This document shows, piece by piece, positions 24,792 to 33,569 of a DNA stretch of 64,000 bases. Made by a program: the position numbers and the translations under genes. The DNA comes from MTP4 sp052056915 (GTDB lineage Archaea > Halobacteriota > Methanosarcinia > Methanosarcinales > Methanosarcinaceae): contig NZ_CP195119.1 of assembly GCF_052056915.1 (NCBI RefSeq), forward strand, positions 744,001-808,000, read 5' to 3'. The notes under the pieces are model-generated. The model was given only the letters and a program-made list of their open reading frames with translations. It searched no databases and was not told the DNA's origin. Every line of letters begins with the position of its first letter. Positions within the stretch are counted from its first letter, which is position 1.

Positions 24792-25157
24792 TCACGACAC
24801 TCTTTTCCTGATACGCTCTTTTTTTACTTCGACCCGCTCATGTCCGCAGTATTTACATCTGTAGTAGCAGGTCTTCATAATTATCGGTCCGGTTTCAACG
24901 ATATCCGGCTCACCTGCCTGCAAAAAAGCAAAAGCCCTGCCGCATTTTTCGCACTTCCTGACCTGATAGTAGTCCTCCACACCGAAAAGCACTCCCGAAA
25001 TAGCCAGCATCAGCAGACCAACCAATAAATTTCCCACCGATTCCTGCCCGAAACCGAATAAGGCTGCAATCATACCGGCAATCAAAAACCCTGTTGCCAT
25101 AAAAACAAGCTTTGCCTCCCCAAGCCTGGAAACCAGATATTGAGACAGGGTCTCCAT
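24792..25157 (-). CDS. Membrane protein with zinc ribbon (type B, single module)
   Basis: 121 residues: two membrane helices (LVFMATGFLIAGMIAALFGF and NLLVGLLMLAISGVLFGV), then CEKCGRAFAFLQ and RCKYCGHERVEVKK. It aligns with the second half of the protein at 3033-3764. The start at ATG 25157 has GGAAGG about 7 bases upstream; an earlier ATG at 25259 would add 34 mostly charged residues without a ribosome site. Confidence 0.65.
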   Translation of the reverse strand: METLSQYLVSRLGEAKLVFMATGFLIAGMIAALFGFGQESVGNLLVGLLMLAISGVLFGVEDYYQVRKCEKCGRAFAFLQAGEPDIVETGPIIMKTCYYRCKYCGHERVEVKKERIRKRVS

Positions 25158-25411
25158 AAGAGAACCTTCCTCCCCCACACCAGGCCCCCTCTCATCGGAA
25201 CATCCGCCTTCCCGGCGTCTCCTCTCCGACGCGGTAAATTTATCCTCCAAGAAGAACACCCCACTTAGAACAGCCGTTTCTAAAAATTAAGCTGGTAAAA
25301 TCCCCCTATCGTGATATGTTAGTAATCAAACATAACCCTACCTTAAGAAGTCAAACACGAAAAAAAGTCAAACCCAAAAAGTACATCAAAAGCGAGAGGA
25401 CTCCGGGATTT

Positions 25412-25500
25412 GGGCATCTGTTTAGAAAGTGGTGAGATATTGGAGTTGCTAAAAGAGGTGCTAAAAATGTGCTTTCTATAGCATACCTTTTCAGATGCCC
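25412..25500 (-). ncRNA. Candidate small RNA, copy 3 of three (most diverged)
   Basis: On the minus strand it starts GGGCATCTG and ends CAGATGCCC, a perfect 9-bp stem. Position 8 has changed from C-G in copy 1 to T-A here on both arms, a compensatory change. Length (89) and TATA spacing (25523-25531, starting 23 bases upstream) equal those of copy 1, although most of the interior has changed. An inner TGCT/AGCA hairpin replaces the GGTCAT hairpin. Confidence 0.55.
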
Positions 25501-25522
25501 ATAGTCCACTTATTCTTTTCAG

Positions 25523-25531
25523 TATATAATA
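25523..25531 (-). promoter_or_regulatory. TATA box of candidate small RNA copy 3
   Basis: TATATAATA followed by TTAAAGG (plus-strand reading). The promoter core is the best-kept part outside the terminal stem. Confidence 0.5.
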
Positions 25532-25680
25532 TTAAAGGTATCCTGAACGATATCATCTATTCCGGCAGTACATTAAATTTATTTAATTGTTAAGAGGGTG
25601 AAACTCCTGAAATATATCCATAAAAAGAGCCCCGGACTTCAAAACCGACAGGAAATACGGTACAGGACCGGAGTTTTTCA

Positions 25681-26442
25681 TCAAAGCGCATATTTCCAGC
25701 CGTCCTTTTTCAGCCCCTCCCTATGGGTCCTGTAATCCGGCATGAGCTCCTCAACCAGTGCCCAGAAGTTTTTAGAGTGGTTTTTTTCCTTAACATGGCA
25801 GAGTTCATGCACCACAACATACTCAAGCTGCTCGGGCGGGGCCATCATAAGCTGGAAATTTATCCTGAGGACATTGTCAGCAGAGCAACTCCCCCAGCGT
25901 CTTTTCTGGTATTTGACTCTATAGGAAGGAGGAGATATGCCCATTTTATCAGAATATGCCTCTACCAGCTCCCCGACTTTTTTATCGGCACACCCGAGGT
26001 ACCACTGCCAGACCGCCTCTTTCACAGGAGCCGGACCCAGGAGTTCCGGCACCTTCTCCGGGATCACGACTTCAAGCACCGGACCTTCCAGGCCTGCCGA
26101 AAATACCCTGCCGCCGAAGGTCAGTTTTAGGGGGTATTCCTCCCCCAGATACAGGAATTTTTCACCATCAACATACCGCTTTTCAGGGTTAAGGTTCCGT
26201 TTTCCTTCGAACCCGTCAAGTTTTTTCAGGACCCAGCCTGCTTTCTTCCTGACCATCGTTCTGATAGTTTCAGGATCCAGCCCGGGGGGAGCCCGAAACT
26301 CAACTTTCATGTCAGGGCGGACAACGATTGCCGCGCTTTTCCGCCTCTTGCTGTAGATAATTTCATAGGCAATGGTCCTGCCACAGGCTTTGATACTATC
26401 GTTGGCTTTGATACTATCGTTTTTCCTCATAGGAGACCTCAA
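25681..26442 (-). CDS. YgjP-like (DUF45) zinc metalloprotease
   Basis: 253 residues. The active-site motif HELCHVKEKNHSKNFW is typical of YgjP/SprT-like M48-related proteins: two His and a Glu in HELCH, and a third metal ligand in the NHS segment. The region QKRRWGSCSADNVLRINFQL just upstream is also conserved in the family. Its cellular substrate is unknown; relatives occur beside type I restriction genes. The N-terminus contains a duplicated NDSIKA from a short DNA repeat, so the true start may be the second or third Met. Confidence 0.85.
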   Translation of the reverse strand: MRSPMRKNDSIKANDSIKACGRTIAYEIIYSKRRKSAAIVVRPDMKVEFRAPPGLDPETIRTMVRKKAGWVLKKLDGFEGKRNLNPEKRYVDGEKFLYLGEEYPLKLTFGGRVFSAGLEGPVLEVVIPEKVPELLGPAPVKEAVWQWYLGCADKKVGELVEAYSDKMGISPPSYRVKYQKRRWGSCSADNVLRINFQLMMAPPEQLEYVVVHELCHVKEKNHSKNFWALVEELMPDYRTHREGLKKDGWKYAL

Positions 26443-26759
26443 TTCGAACTTTAGCTTCCATTCCTTTGCTGTCGTCCTCTTGCCGACAGGATACCATTAA
26501 CGAGACATTTGAAGAAAAGTTTTTCCAAAGGGATAGAAAGGGAAACCCGGAATAGAGAAAATCTTGAGGTACTATATTCATAGATACAAATGTCACCATT
26601 TATAAAATCAATAGTATATAGATGGATTTTCAGAGTAGAAATTGTTAAGAGATTAGATGGAACAAGGTAATATTTCAGAGAACTATTATATATTTTCGAG
26701 TATAATATAAAGCACATTTCCAAGCAAAAAACCCATTCATGGAGAGAGGAGACTTTTAG
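26443..26759. promoter_or_regulatory. Divergent promoter region of YgjP-like and HyuA-like genes
   Basis: AT-rich, with TATA-like stretches near 26689-26711 (TATATATTTTCGAGTATAATA) in the right range for the gene at 26760. GGAGAGAGGAGA is an evident ribosome site before ATG 26760. Confidence 0.5.
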
Positions 26760-28682
26760 ATGAAATACAGCATGGGCATTGACGCGGGAGGCACATACAC
26801 CGATTCGATCATCATCCGGGACTCTGACGGAAAGGTACTTGACTCGAACAAGGCGCTTACCACCTACCCGGACCTCCTGGCCGGGATCAGGAATTCCATC
26901 GACGGGCTGGACCAGAAATACCTGAAGGACATAAAACTTGTGTCCGTTTCCACGACCCTGGCAACGAACACTATCCTCGAAAAAACCGGGTACCCTGTGG
27001 GCCTGATTTTTGTAGGGGACTACGAACTCCCTGAAAAATTACCTGTTGACTACTATACCGTGGTAGCAGGCGGACACGATCACCATGGAGCGGAACTTGT
27101 ACCCCTGGACATGGAAGCTGTGAGAGCCTTTGTCCGGAAACTCGGGGATACGGTATCGGCTTTTGCTGTCTCCTCTTATTTCAGCGTCCGGAACCCTGCC
27201 CATGAGCTGGCTATAAAGGAAAGCATCCAGGAACTTACCGGGCTTCCGGTGGTCTGCGGGCACGAACTATCCCTTGACCTCGGAGCCTACGAAAGAGGAG
27301 TCACCGCTTACCTGAACGCCCAGCTGATCCCGATTGCAGACCAGTTCATCCGCTCGATCAAGGAAGAAATGGAGCACAGGGGAATGGATGCCCGGCTGCT
27401 CATGCTCAAATGCGACGGGTCGGTGGTGGGCATCAACGAAGCCCTGGAAAAACCCATCGAATCCATCTTTTCCGGCCCTGCCGCAAGCCTTGTAGGGGCA
27501 TCCCATCTCTCGGGCCTGAAGACCTGTGCCGTTATCGATGTTGGAGGGACCAGCACGGACGTCTCCATGGTAGAAGACGGGCTTCCCGAACTCTGTCCAG
27601 AAGGGGCAGTCGTTGGAGGCTGGCAGACCAAGGTCAAGGCCATCCGGATGGAGACATCGGCCATGGGCGGGGACAGCCATGTCTGGGTAAAGGGCATGAA
27701 AATCAACATAGGTCCCAGGCGGGTAATACCCCTCTGTGTGGCAGCTGTCAAGTACCCCGATTTTCTGGAAACCCTGAAAATGGGCAAGACGCCTGCTGCC
27801 CTCCGGCTTGAAGAAAACGTCCAGCCCACCAAGTTCTTCATAAAAACCGGGGTGGTGCCCACAGAACTTGGAACGTACGAAAAGGAGATTTTCGAACGGG
27901 TAGAGGACACCCCTACCTCTCTTAGCGACATATTCTGGAAGCTGGAAAAAAAACCGTCTCCCCACCTGCTTGATTCCCTGATTAGAAAACGCCTTGTCCA
28001 GGCAATCGGCTTCACCCCAACCGACGCCCTGCATGTGCTCGGGGAATATACCGCCTGGGATGCGGAAGCTTCAAAAGTGGGGGCAAAGCTTCTGGAACGC
28101 TATACCCAGACAGATTCCCTGGAACTCTGCAAACAGATAAAGCAGGAAGTCGCAAGAAACATGGCACTGAACCTCATGTCATATATCCTGAAAGATGTGG
28201 CCCCCCGGGAAATTGAAAAGATCATCCTCTCGGATAAATTTGCGCAGTTTAGGATGAAACTGCCTGTTGTCCTTATCGGCGGCCCGGTTGTCGCTTTCAC
28301 GGAGGAGATAAAACAGATCCTCGACGCCGACATCGTGGTCCCGAAATACGCTGAAGTCGGAAACGCAGTTGGAGCCCTTGTAGGAAAGGGCATAAAAAGA
28401 GTTGAAATCCTTATTAAGAATACCTATGCAAAAGACCGGAAAAGACTTGTCCTTGTCTTTTCCCCGGCAGGGAGGGAAACCTTCGGAAGCTTCCCCGAAG
28501 CCCTGGAGCATGCGAACACCCTCGGGAAAAAACTCGTCATGGATTACATGACCGAAGCGGGCCTGGACAAAGGCCATGTCCAGATAAGCGTGGACAGAAA
28601 AGACATTTCCCTCAGCGAAGCAGGAACGGTACCCGTTGAAACAAAGCTTGTCTTCGTAGGAGTAGGTATGCCTAAAACCTGA
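26760..28682 (+). CDS. Hydantoinase/oxoprolinase (HyuA) family ATPase, first of tandem pair
   Basis: 640 residues. ASKHA-type ATPase fold: phosphate-1 loop SMGIDAGGTYTDSIIIRDSD at the N-terminus and phosphate-2 loop VIDVGGTSTDVSMV at about residues 260-273. Conserved METSAMGGDSHVW follows. HyuA proteins couple ATP hydrolysis to opening or forming a ring amide, usually with a HyuB partner; no hyuB gene is nearby. The fully similar paralogue at 29075 indicates gene duplication. The physiological substrate is unknown. Confidence 0.85.
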   Translation: MKYSMGIDAGGTYTDSIIIRDSDGKVLDSNKALTTYPDLLAGIRNSIDGLDQKYLKDIKLVSVSTTLATNTILEKTGYPVGLIFVGDYELPEKLPVDYYTVVAGGHDHHGAELVPLDMEAVRAFVRKLGDTVSAFAVSSYFSVRNPAHELAIKESIQELTGLPVVCGHELSLDLGAYERGVTAYLNAQLIPIADQFIRSIKEEMEHRGMDARLLMLKCDGSVVGINEALEKPIESIFSGPAASLVGASHLSGLKTCAVIDVGGTSTDVSMVEDGLPELCPEGAVVGGWQTKVKAIRMETSAMGGDSHVWVKGMKINIGPRRVIPLCVAAVKYPDFLETLKMGKTPAALRLEENVQPTKFFIKTGVVPTELGTYEKEIFERVEDTPTSLSDIFWKLEKKPSPHLLDSLIRKRLVQAIGFTPTDALHVLGEYTAWDAEASKVGAKLLERYTQTDSLELCKQIKQEVARNMALNLMSYILKDVAPREIEKIILSDKFAQFRMKLPVVLIGGPVVAFTEEIKQILDADIVVPKYAEVGNAVGALVGKGIKRVEILIKNTYAKDRKRLVLVFSPAGRETFGSFPEALEHANTLGKKLVMDYMTEAGLDKGHVQISVDRKDISLSEAGTVPVETKLVFVGVGMPKT

Positions 28683-29074
28683 AAGCAGGGCCTGACCCCC
28701 GGCAAATTTATATTTACCCTCATATATGCAGATATAATAAATATAGATAAAAATCGTAAAACGGGTAAAAACCGAAATTTCTGTTAAAATCAAGATTTCT
28801 ATAAAAGCAGGTTTCTGATTCTGGAGCAAAAGAATTAATGGCCAATCTTATGGGATATTTTTATGGGACATTTAAACCCGACCCAACGGTAAGAATGGCT
28901 GTAACTCATAAAAATGGCGCACTAGAACAGTTTACGATGATGCATTCAATGGCAATACATTTGAAATGATGAATTTACTACAAATGATGAATTTACTGGA
29001 TACATTCGAGAAAGAATATGCCGTGGATCAGAGATTACTGCAAAAAAGGATTCACAGAAAGGAGTTATTAAAAA
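28683..29074. other. Spacer between the two HyuA-like genes
   Basis: AT-rich with TATA-like runs near 28707-28750 and a two-unit 18-base repeat (AAATGATGAATTTACTAC, about 28967-29002). GAAAGGAG lies before ATG 29075. No gene is seen. Confidence 0.45.
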
Positions 29075-31045
29075 ATGGCATACAGTTTAGGCATTGACGC
29101 CGGCGGAACCTATACGGACTCAATTTTAATCCGGGACTCGGACGGCACTGTCGTTGGCTCGAACAAGGCACTTACAAGTTACCCTGATCCTCTGGAAGGA
29201 ATCAGGAACTCAATCGACGGGCTGGACCCGGAACACCTGAAAGAGGTTACCCTGGTCTCGGTGTCCACTACCCTTGCGACCAACACTATCCTGGAAAAGA
29301 CCGGGTTTCCGGTAGGGCTGATTCTGGTAGGGGACTATGAGATCCCCCGGGACTCCGGGATTGAGAATTATATTATGGTTAAGGGGGGGCACGACAGCCA
29401 CGGGAACGAGATCAAGCCCCTTGACCTTGAGAGAGTCAGGGGTTTCATACTCAGGCTTAAGGACAGGGTTGCGGCTTTTGCGGTTTCTTCCTATTTCAGC
29501 GTCCGAAACCCGGACCATGAACTGCAGGTAAAAGCCCTGGTCAAAGAGCTAACAGGGCTTCCCGTGGTCTGCGGGCACGAACTTGCCCAGTCCCTGGGAG
29601 CCTACGAAAGGGGAGTTACGGCTTACCTGAACGCCCAGCTCCTGCCGGTAGCCGAAAGCTTCCTGGAAACCGTAGTGGGTGAAATCGAAAGGAGAGGAAT
29701 TAATTCGAGGGTTGCCATGCTCCGCTGTGACGGCTCGGTCGTTCGCATGCAGGAAGCTATGAAAAAACCCATCGAATCGGTCTTTTCAGGCCCTGCGGCA
29801 AGCCTTTTAGGGGCGTCCTACCTTTCTAAACACGAGACATGTGCCGCAATCGACGTCGGGGGGACAAGCACTGACGTTTCCCTGATCTACAGGGGACTCC
29901 CTTACCTGAGCGAGACAGGAGCCGTTGTAGGGGGCTGGCAGACCAAGGTCAGAGCCCTCCGGATGGAGACCTCGGCAATGGGCGGGGACAGTCACGTCTG
30001 GGTCCAGGGCAGCAATACCAGTATAGGTCCCCGCAGGGTCATTCCCCTCTGCAGGGCTGCAGTACTTTACCCGGACTTCATGCACACCCTGAAAAAGCGC
30101 TGGATCCCCGACCGTCTGAAACTGAACGAACATATCCAGGCAACAAAATTCTTTGTCCGGACAGGGCGAAAACCCATAGAACTGAGTGGAGAAGAAAAGG
30201 AACTCCTGGCCCTGATAGGAGACGAACCCAAATCCCTGAACGATGTCTATTGGGACCGGAAAATCCTGCCGTCCAGACGGGTGATGGACTCCCTGATCCA
30301 AAAGCGGCTGGTCCAGGCAATTGGCTTCACCCCCACAGACGCCCTCCACGTACTCGGGGACTACGACGAGTGGGACTCCGAAGCCTCGGTCATAGGGGCA
30401 ACCCTGCTTGCAAACTTTGTGGGGGTGGACAAGTACGAGTTTTGCACTAATGTAAAACGCCTCTTTGCCCGGAACATGGCAAAAGACCTCCTTGCTTTCC
30501 TGATGGAAGGAGTGGATAAGACCGAAATTGAAAAAGTGCTTGAAGGAAACTTCTTTTCCCGCTTCAAGGTGGACGTCCCCGTCGTGCTCCTGGGAGGGCC
30601 TGTCAGGGCTTACCTGGAAGAACTCAAGGAACTAATTGATGCCGAAATCCTGCTCCCCGAATACTCGGACGTCGGAAACGCTGTGGGAGCCCTTGTCGGA
30701 AAAGGCATCAAACGGGCCGAGATATCCATCCGGACCATGTACAGCGAGTCAAAGTACGACCTCAGGACAAAAGGGATCTTCGTATATACCCCGGTGGGAA
30801 GAAGGCATTTCCTTACAAGAAAAGAAGCCCTGGAATATGCCGAGGGCTTTGGGAGAAAGCTGATCCTTGACTACATGGCCGAGTCCGGGTTGAGCCCCGA
30901 GCAGATCGAAATCAACATCGAAAGAAAGGACATCGCAGTCTATTCTGGCGGAGTTCCCCTTGAGACCAAGCTCATTTTCGAGGGGATTTCGAAGTCCGAC
31001 GTGTATGAAAAAGCCGTAGGGGAAAAAGAAACCGTGGCTACCTGA
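29075..31045 (+). CDS. Hydantoinase/oxoprolinase (HyuA) family ATPase, second of tandem pair
   Basis: 656 residues, collinear with the preceding paralogue over its whole length: SLGIDAGGTYTDSILIRDSD, IDVGGTSTDVSLIY and METSAMGGDSHVW are all kept. Differences are concentrated in the middle third and the C-terminus, which has a short extra tail. A good ribosome site (AAAGGAG) precedes the ATG. It has its own upstream region, so the two may be expressed separately. Confidence 0.85.
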   Translation: MAYSLGIDAGGTYTDSILIRDSDGTVVGSNKALTSYPDPLEGIRNSIDGLDPEHLKEVTLVSVSTTLATNTILEKTGFPVGLILVGDYEIPRDSGIENYIMVKGGHDSHGNEIKPLDLERVRGFILRLKDRVAAFAVSSYFSVRNPDHELQVKALVKELTGLPVVCGHELAQSLGAYERGVTAYLNAQLLPVAESFLETVVGEIERRGINSRVAMLRCDGSVVRMQEAMKKPIESVFSGPAASLLGASYLSKHETCAAIDVGGTSTDVSLIYRGLPYLSETGAVVGGWQTKVRALRMETSAMGGDSHVWVQGSNTSIGPRRVIPLCRAAVLYPDFMHTLKKRWIPDRLKLNEHIQATKFFVRTGRKPIELSGEEKELLALIGDEPKSLNDVYWDRKILPSRRVMDSLIQKRLVQAIGFTPTDALHVLGDYDEWDSEASVIGATLLANFVGVDKYEFCTNVKRLFARNMAKDLLAFLMEGVDKTEIEKVLEGNFFSRFKVDVPVVLLGGPVRAYLEELKELIDAEILLPEYSDVGNAVGALVGKGIKRAEISIRTMYSESKYDLRTKGIFVYTPVGRRHFLTRKEALEYAEGFGRKLILDYMAESGLSPEQIEINIERKDIAVYSGGVPLETKLIFEGISKSDVYEKAVGEKETVAT

Positions 31046-31185
31046 ATGCCCGGTTTCTCCGATATTTTTAAATCCGGATCGTTCATTACTTAGATACTAA
31101 AAATGGTACCCACTTACCAAAGTTTATTGGCCGTACAGACACGGCTAATCTTCAGCGAATCGAGAAAAACATATGAGGAATTCAC

Positions 31186-31740
31186 ATGATCCCTAAGAAA
31201 GCTTTTCTGACCAAGGGCACCGGAGTTCACAAGGACAAATTAGCCTCCTTCGAACTTGCCCTTAGGGATGCAAAGATTGAGAAATACAACCTTGTAAGCG
31301 TTTCAAGCATATTACCTCCTAATTGCAAAGTTGTGTCCAAAGAGGAAGGCCTTAAAGAGCTAAGGCCGGGGGCTATTGTCCACTGCGTACTTGCCAGAAA
31401 TGAAACGAATGAACCGGAACGCTTAACAACCGCAGCCATAGGCACCGCGGTCCCGGTTAATGAAAACAACTACGGTTATATTTCAGAACACCACTCCTTC
31501 GGAGAAGATGAGGAAACCGCAGGAGAATACGCAGAAGACCTGGCCGCAACAATGCTTGCCACGACTCTCGGAATAGAATTCGATGCGGATTCGGCCTGGC
31601 ATGAAAGGGAACAGGTGTACAAGGCGAGTGGCCATATATTCGATACGATGCACATGTGCCAGACTGCAAGAGGCGCCAAAGGTGGGAAATGGACAACCGT
31701 TGTGGCTGCAATGGTCTTCGTAACAGAATTTACCCATTAA
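31186..31740 (+). CDS. pdaD: Pyruvoyl-dependent arginine decarboxylase
   Basis: 184 residues. The proenzyme self-cleaves between two serines to give a beta chain and an alpha chain whose new N-terminal Ser becomes the pyruvoyl group; here VSVSSILPPNCK places the pair at S40-S41. It converts arginine to agmatine, the first step of archaeal polyamine synthesis. The downstream phrases EHHSFGEDEE and the C-terminal GGKWTTVVAA fit the family. Start ATG has GAGGAATTCAC upstream. Length is as usual for the archaeal enzyme (about 160-190). Confidence 0.93.
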   Translation: MIPKKAFLTKGTGVHKDKLASFELALRDAKIEKYNLVSVSSILPPNCKVVSKEEGLKELRPGAIVHCVLARNETNEPERLTTAAIGTAVPVNENNYGYISEHHSFGEDEETAGEYAEDLAATMLATTLGIEFDADSAWHEREQVYKASGHIFDTMHMCQTARGAKGGKWTTVVAAMVFVTEFTH

Positions 31741-31882
31741 AATTGATTAAAAATAACTTAAAAATAACTTAAAAATTGCTAAAAATTACTAAAAATTCAC
31801 TTAAAAATTCACTTAAAAATTCACTTAAAAATAACTTAAAAATTCACTTAAAAATAACTTGAAAATTCACTTAAAATAACCA
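31741..31882. repeat. AT-rich short tandem repeats after pdaD
   Basis: Degenerate units of 12-13 bases (AACTTAAAAATTCACTTAAA) fill the whole gap between the convergent pdaD and DMT exporter genes. Confidence 0.8.
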
Positions 31883-31904
31883 TAAAGGGGAAGTGAGAGG
31901 AAAC

Positions 31905-32894
31905 TCAGAGCTTCCCCGGTCTCGGAGGCATGAAGGTCTGGAAAAGACCCGGCCTGCGCCTTCGTGACAGCCGGAATAATCTTTTTTTTCCGGGCAGAGA
32001 GATACTGCCTTTCAAGCTTACAAGCAGTCCTCCGCAGAGGATGAAGCAGCAGCCAAATAGGGTGTTTGCCTGAAGCGGGTCCCCGAGGAGTGTGCACCCA
32101 AAGAAAATGCTGCTTACCGGTTCCATGAGGCACAGTACGGCTGCGGTCTGCGCCCTGATGTGGACGATTCCGTTCATGTAGAGGAGTGTTCCGACTGCCG
32201 TAGTAATGATGCCCAGGGGCACGAGCCTCCCGAGATTCTCAATAAGCACTTCCCCGGGCACTGAAACTCCGAAGGGGAGGAGCAGGACCAGTCCTACCAG
32301 GGTGGACCACAACAGCTGTGAAGTGCCCGAATAATCCGATTTCAGGTGGTTGACGGTAAGGATTGAGCAGCCGAAGGAAAAGCCTGAAAGCAACCCGAAA
32401 AGCAAGCCCAGGAAATAAGTGCCTTCTTCCCCGGACGCCACGGTCCCAATGCCCATATGCCCGGGGTTTACCGTAAGCAGGATCCCGGCCAGGGAAAGAG
32501 TCAGAGCAATCATGCTTCGAGCCGTGATTTTTTCCTTGAGGAGAAACGGGGAGAGCAGGGTCACGTAGACCGGAGCGGTGTAAAGAAGGAGCACTGCTAC
32601 TGGAATACTGCTGTACTTCATTGCGGAAAAGTAAGAAAACATGGTTACAGTGTTCAGAACTCCAAGCAAGAAGAGATAAGATTTTTTATTTCCGAGATGG
32701 AGGCCTTCAAACCTTCCTGCAGCTATCAGATAGATTAAAATCGCTGCAAATCCAAAAAAAAGGCGGTAAAAGAGAATAGGAGCTGGTCCCATCCCATTTA
32801 TACCTTTTACAAATATTCCAACCATTCCGAAGAGAACACAGGACAATATAAGTGTTGAGGAAGGGTTATTAGTTTTTAAAACTGTTATGGGCAT
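31905..32894 (-). CDS. DMT-superfamily (EamA) transporter
   Basis: 329 residues with ten predicted membrane helices in two EamA repeats (SCVLFGMVGIFVKGINGMGP in the first, TYFLGLLFGLLSGFSFGCSI in the second half). Such proteins export amino acids or other small metabolites; the substrate is not predictable. ATG 32894 is preferred to 32945 because a TATA box (AAATTATATATG, near 32925 on the minus strand) lies about 27 bases before it, giving a nearly leaderless transcript. It is a distant paralogue of the exporter at 39836. Confidence 0.8.
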   Translation of the reverse strand: MPITVLKTNNPSSTLILSCVLFGMVGIFVKGINGMGPAPILFYRLFFGFAAILIYLIAAGRFEGLHLGNKKSYLFLLGVLNTVTMFSYFSAMKYSSIPVAVLLLYTAPVYVTLLSPFLLKEKITARSMIALTLSLAGILLTVNPGHMGIGTVASGEEGTYFLGLLFGLLSGFSFGCSILTVNHLKSDYSGTSQLLWSTLVGLVLLLPFGVSVPGEVLIENLGRLVPLGIITTAVGTLLYMNGIVHIRAQTAAVLCLMEPVSSIFFGCTLLGDPLQANTLFGCCFILCGGLLVSLKGSISLPGKKRLFRLSRRRRPGLFQTFMPPRPGKL

Positions 32895-33060
32895 GATGCT
32901 GCATGAATAAGAGTTCCAGCATATATAATTTTTTAATATAATCAATAATGACAGATTAAAACCTAATTAAAGATACAATATGTGCTAATTGATTATTAAA
33001 CACGATAATAATTATTTATTAGAAAATTAATGGTAATAATAAAGGATATTTCAAGATAAA
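32895..33060. other. AT-rich upstream region of DMT exporter
   Basis: This contains the TATA box described for the exporter. No gene is seen. Confidence 0.4.
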
Positions 33061-33355
33061 AAGCAGTTAAAAAAGATATTATTAAGAAAAAAGAGGTTAA
33101 AATTAATATTATTAAAAAAAAAGAGGTTAAAATTAATATTATTAAGAAAAAATGGGTTAAAATGGAGATTAGTAGGAAAAAATGGGTTAAAATAGATATT
33201 AGTAAGAAAAAATAAGTGAAAATGGATATTAGTAAGAAAAAATAAGTGAAAATGGATATTAGTAAGAAAAAATGGGTTAAAATAGATATTAGTAAGAAAA
33301 AATAAGTGAAAATGGATATTATTGGAAAAAATAAAGTAAAAGTCGGGTTAGAATT
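33061..33355. repeat. 30-base tandem repeat array, about ten units
   Basis: Units of the type AATGGGTTAAAATAGATATT plus ten bases recur at exact 30-base steps: the GTTAA or GTGAA core is at 33066, 33096, 33126, 33156, 33186, 33216, 33246, 33276, 33306 and 33336. The units touch one another, so this is a minisatellite, not a CRISPR. Confidence 0.9.
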
Positions 33356-33436
33356 TAAAAAAAGGAAAAGATGAAAAACTGAAAAAATCTTTCCAGCCTT
33401 AATCCGATTATTTCATTAGCGGAAACGACCCCTTAA

Positions 33437-33536
33437 AATTCATTTATTCATCATTCATTTATTCATCATTCATTTATTCATCATTCATTTATTCATCATT
33501 CATTTATTCATCATTCATTCATTCATTCATTCATTA
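33437..33536. repeat. 15-base tandem repeat grading into ATTC tetranucleotides
   Basis: ATTCATTTATTCATC is repeated about five times, then reduced to (ATTC)n. It lies just after the 3' end of the helicase gene. Confidence 0.85.
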
Positions 33537-33569
33537 AGGAATACCCTGCAGTTCTCAGGAATATCCCCG

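Larger units (their letters stand above)
25158..25680. other. Spacer holding small RNA copy 3 and a terminator-like hairpin
   Basis: Besides the candidate RNA (25412-25500) it contains, on the minus strand, a stem with CTCCGG and CCGGGG arms followed by TTTTT (about 25625-25680), which fits a terminator for the metalloprotease gene. Confidence 0.4.

Noticed and set aside
27267..28034. 255-codon minus-strand frame opposite the first HyuA-like gene
   Set aside because: The same kind of shadow frame occurs at the same place in the second HyuA-like gene (29807-30349), as expected from coding bias of the real gene.
33061..33355. Possible CRISPR array
   Set aside because: The 30-base units are directly adjacent, without unique spacers, and no cas gene is near.
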